Assembly: GCF_030378205.1 (NCBI RefSeq)
Contig: NZ_CP127385.1
Location: 7,542,001 to 7,606,000 of the forward strand
From: Bradyrhizobium sp. NP1
Lineage (GTDB): Bacteria; Pseudomonadota; Alphaproteobacteria; Rhizobiales; Xanthobacteraceae
Length of the DNA stretch: 64,000 nt
Reading direction: 5' to 3'
In this document: one piece after another, positions 61,345-64,000 of the stretch
Layout: each line of letters opens with the position of its first letter
Position numbering within the stretch: position 1 is the stretch's first letter
Notes under the pieces: generated by a model
The model's database searches: none
Seen by the model: only the letters and a program-made list of their open reading frames with translations
Told to the model about the DNA's origin: nothing
Made by a program: the position numbers and the translations under genes

Positions 61345-64000
61345 ATGGATAGCGTGGTGACAGAGGCACCCCCGGAAACGGACGAGCGTTTCGAAACCGC
61401 GCGGGTGGCCGCCGCGGTCGACGCGCTCGCCGAGAAGCATTCCGGGCGCGAAGACATGTTCCGCGCCGCCGTCGCCCAGTTCCTCAAGGCCGAGTTGCTT
61501 GCGGCGCGTGCCACCGCACAAAACCTGCTGCTGAAGGATCGCCACGGCCGCCGCTGCGCCGAGCGACTCTGCTTCGTGCAGGACGAGATCATCCGCATCC
61601 TGTTCTCTGCAGCGACCCAGCACCTCTACCGCTCGCCGATCCCCTCCGGCGCCGAGCGCATGGCGGTGGTTGCGACCGGCGGCTATGGCCGCGGGCTGAT
61701 GGCGCCGGAGTCGGACATCGATCTGTTGTTCATCCTGCCCTATAAGCAGACCGCCTGGGGCGAGCAGGTCGCCGAAGCCATCCTGTATTGCCTGTGGGAC
61801 ATGGGGCTGAAGGTCGGGCACGCGACGCGCTCGATCGACGAGTCGATCCGGCAGGCGCGCGGCGACATGACGATCCGCACCGCGATCCTGGAGACGCGGT
61901 TTCTGACCGGCGACAAGCAGCTCTATGACGAGCTGGTGGAGCGCTTCGACAAGGAAGTGGTGCAGGGCACCGCGGCGGAATTCGTCACCGCGAAGCTCGC
62001 CGAGCGCGAGGAGCGGCACCGCCGCGCCGGCCAGTCGCGCTATCTGGTCGAGCCCAACGTCAAGGACGGCAAGGGCGGCCTGCGCGACCTGCACACGCTG
62101 TTCTGGATCGCGAAATATGTCTACCGCGTGCGCGACACCGAGGAGCTGCTGGAGCGCGGCGTGTTCGACGCCCAGGAATACCGCACCTTCCGCCGCTGCG
62201 CCGATTTCCTGTGGTCGGTGCGCTGCAACCTGCATTTCTTCGCCGGGCGCGCGGAGGAGCGGCTGTCGTTCGACATGCAGCGCGAGATCGCAGTCCGCCT
62301 CGGCTACACCAGCCATCCCGGCATGCAGGATGTCGAGCGCTTCATGAAGCATTACTTCCTGGTCGCCAAGGAAGTCGGCAACCTCACCGCGATCCTGTGC
62401 GCCAAGCTGGAGGACCAGCAGGCCAAGCCCGCGCCGGTGCTGAGCCGCTTCATGGCGCGGTTGCGGCCCGCCAGCCACCGGCGGCGGGTGCCCGAGAGCG
62501 ACGACTTCATCGTCGACAACAACCGCATCAACCTCGCCGCGCCCGACGTGTTCAAGCAGGACCCGGTCAACCTGATCCGGATCTTCCGGCTCGCGCAGAA
62601 GAACAACCTCGCCTTCCATCCCGACGCGATGCGCACCGTGACGCGCTCGCTGAAGCTCGTGAACACGCAGCTCCGCGAGAATCCGGAAGCCAACCGCCTG
62701 TTCATGGAGATCCTGACCTCGAACGACGCCGAGACGGTGCTGCGGCGGATGAACGAGACCGGCGTGCTCGGTCATTTCATCCGCGCCTTCGGCAAGATCG
62801 TGTCGATGATGCAGTTCAACATGTACCACCACTACACGGTGGACGAGCACCTGATCCGCTGCGTCGGCTTCCTGCAGGAGATCGAGCGCGGCGGCAATGA
62901 CGAATTCACCGTCGCCAGCGACCTGATGCGCAAGATCCGCCCGGAGCATCGCCCGGTGATCTACATCACGACGCTGTTGCACGACATCGCCAAGGGAAGG
63001 CCCGAGGACCATTCGATCGCCGGCGCCAAGGTGGCGCGACGGCTGTGCCCGCGGCTCGGCTTTTCCGCCGCCGACACCGAGCTCGTGGCCTGGCTGATCG
63101 AGGAACATCTGACGATGTCGACCGTGGCGCAGTCGCGCGATCTCTCCGACCGCCGCACCATCGAGAATTTCGCCGCCGTCGTGCAGTCGGTCGAGCAGAT
63201 GAAGCTGCTCACGATCCTCACCACCGCCGACATCCGCGGCGTCGGACCGGGGGTGTGGAACGGCTGGAAGGCGCAGCTTCTGCGCACGCTCTACTACGAG
63301 ACCGAGCCGGTGCTCACCGGCGGCTTCTCGGAGGTGAACCGCGCCCAGCGCATCGCCGTGGCGCAGGCGGAGTTCCGTGCCGCCTTCACCGAATGGCCGG
63401 AGGCCGAGCTCAACGCCTATATCGCGCGGCATTATCCGGCCTACTGGCTCAAGGTCGACCTGCAGCACAAGCTCCGCCACGCCCGCTTCATCCGCTCGGC
63501 CGAGCAGGCCGGCCACAAGCTCGCGATCAATGTCGGCTTCGACGAATCGCGCGCCGTCACCGAGCTGACGATTCTCGCGACCGACCACCCCTGGCTGCTG
63601 TCGATCATCGCGGGGGCCTGCGCATCCGCCGGCGCCAACATCGTCGACGCCCAGATCTACACCACGACCGACGGCCGCGCGCTCGACACCATCGCGATCT
63701 CGAGGGAATACGACCGCGACGAGGACGAGGGCCGCCGCGCCACCCGGATCGGCGAGATGATCGAGGACGTGCTCGAAGGCAAGCTGCGGCTGCCGGAAGT
63801 GGTGGCGCGACGCGCCGCCACCCGCGGCAAGGCGCGGCCCTTCGTGGTCGAGCCCGAAGTGATCATCAACAACCAGTGGTCGGATCGCTACACCGTGATC
63901 GAGGTGTCCGGCCTCGACCGCCCGGGCCTGCTCTACGAGCTGACCACCGCGATCTCGAAGCTCAACCTCAACATCGCCTCAGCCCATGTCGCGACCTTCG
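61345..64000 (+). CDS. glnD: bifunctional uridylyltransferase/uridylyl-removing enzyme GlnD, 3' end cut off
   Basis: GlnD uridylylates PII proteins under nitrogen limitation and removes UMP when glutamine is high, thus setting glutamine synthetase activity and NtrBC signalling. The frame from ATG 61345 is open to the last base, about 885 residues; only the end of the second ACT domain is missing. Visible are the nucleotidyltransferase motif GGYGRGLMAPESDIDLLF (from residue 112), a GlnD-type NVKDGKGGLRDLHTLFW, the HD phosphohydrolase motif LLHDIAKGRPEDHS (His546-Asp547) and two ACT regions (TDHPWLLSIIAGACASAGAN and GLDRPGLLYELTTAISKLN). Confidence 0.96.
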   Translation, partial: MDSVVTEAPPETDERFETARVAAAVDALAEKHSGREDMFRAAVAQFLKAELLAARATAQNLLLKDRHGRRCAERLCFVQDEIIRILFSAATQHLYRSPIPSGAERMAVVATGGYGRGLMAPESDIDLLFILPYKQTAWGEQVAEAILYCLWDMGLKVGHATRSIDESIRQARGDMTIRTAILETRFLTGDKQLYDELVERFDKEVVQGTAAEFVTAKLAEREERHRRAGQSRYLVEPNVKDGKGGLRDLHTLFWIAKYVYRVRDTEELLERGVFDAQEYRTFRRCADFLWSVRCNLHFFAGRAEERLSFDMQREIAVRLGYTSHPGMQDVERFMKHYFLVAKEVGNLTAILCAKLEDQQAKPAPVLSRFMARLRPASHRRRVPESDDFIVDNNRINLAAPDVFKQDPVNLIRIFRLAQKNNLAFHPDAMRTVTRSLKLVNTQLRENPEANRLFMEILTSNDAETVLRRMNETGVLGHFIRAFGKIVSMMQFNMYHHYTVDEHLIRCVGFLQEIERGGNDEFTVASDLMRKIRPEHRPVIYITTLLHDIAKGRPEDHSIAGAKVARRLCPRLGFSAADTELVAWLIEEHLTMSTVAQSRDLSDRRTIENFAAVVQSVEQMKLLTILTTADIRGVGPGVWNGWKAQLLRTLYYETEPVLTGGFSEVNRAQRIAVAQAEFRAAFTEWPEAELNAYIARHYPAYWLKVDLQHKLRHARFIRSAEQAGHKLAINVGFDESRAVTELTILATDHPWLLSIIAGACASAGANIVDAQIYTTTDGRALDTIAISREYDRDEDEGRRATRIGEMIEDVLEGKLRLPEVVARRAATRGKARPFVVEPEVIINNQWSDRYTVIEVSGLDRPGLLYELTTAISKLNLNIASAHVATF

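Noticed and set aside
61330..63588. 752-residue minus-strand frame across glnD
   Set aside because: glnD is open to the window edge on the plus strand with clear UTase, HD and ACT motifs; the opposite frame has no domain.

Overview
The window is a contiguous piece of an alphaproteobacterial chromosome, most likely Bradyrhizobium or a close relative (Nitrobacteraceae). This rests on high GC content, the run lysC-ptsP-prfA-prmC-DUF4167, poly-3-hydroxybutyrate genes next to phaR, protocatechuate and ring-hydroxylating dioxygenases, a glnD gene of rhizobial type, and palindromic intergenic repeats of the kind common in this group. I see no phage, insertion sequence, tRNA, rRNA or CRISPR array. 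Both ends cut a gene: lysC lacks its 5' part and glnD lacks its 3' end.

Layout. 1-9 kb is housekeeping: lysC, ptsP (PTS-Ntr enzyme I), prfA-prmC (overlapping), a DUF4167 protein, a methyltransferase, gloB and a cupin. 9-13.2 kb holds a DMT exporter, phbB, phbA and phaR (PHB synthesis and its regulator). 13.4-17.5 kb holds a divergent pair: an AraC regulator fused to a complete acetamidase/formamidase-like domain, facing a Tat-exported stand-alone paralogue of that enzyme. 17.7-24.6 kb has a GGDEF/EAL protein with a degenerate GGDEF site, rpmF, mtgA, ispA, a DUF1345 membrane protein and a MerR-type regulator fused to a P-loop ATPase. 24.7-30.4 kb has a secreted caspase-like protein, a GFA protein, an NTF2-like protein, a class A beta-lactamase and a CPA1 antiporter.

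30.7-33.6 kb is a three-gene periplasmic flavo-dehydrogenase (Tat-exported small subunit, GMC flavoprotein, cytochrome c). 33.6-35.7 kb has a Rieske oxygenase and a hypothetical protein. 35.8-41.7 kb is a compact four-gene minus-strand operon whose products all carry export signals: a 1191-residue coiled-coil protein made of about 17 near-identical 52-residue repeats, an orphan TAXI-type solute-binding protein, a VasI/TagO-like protein and a secreted DsrE-like protein. This operon and the AraC-amidase pair are the best candidates for undescribed biology here.

41.9-51.2 kb has a TauD-type dioxygenase, ispG, a tandem rhodanese, two DMT exporters, a Zur-type Fur regulator and a marR-emrA-emrB efflux operon with an 18-bp perfect palindrome upstream. 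51.2-53.9 kb carries pcaF, pcaH and pcaG of the protocatechuate pathway. 54.1-64 kb carries mutS, a membrane protein with an apparent internal duplication, an OsmC protein, a complete sulfonate/taurine-type ABC importer and the start of glnD.
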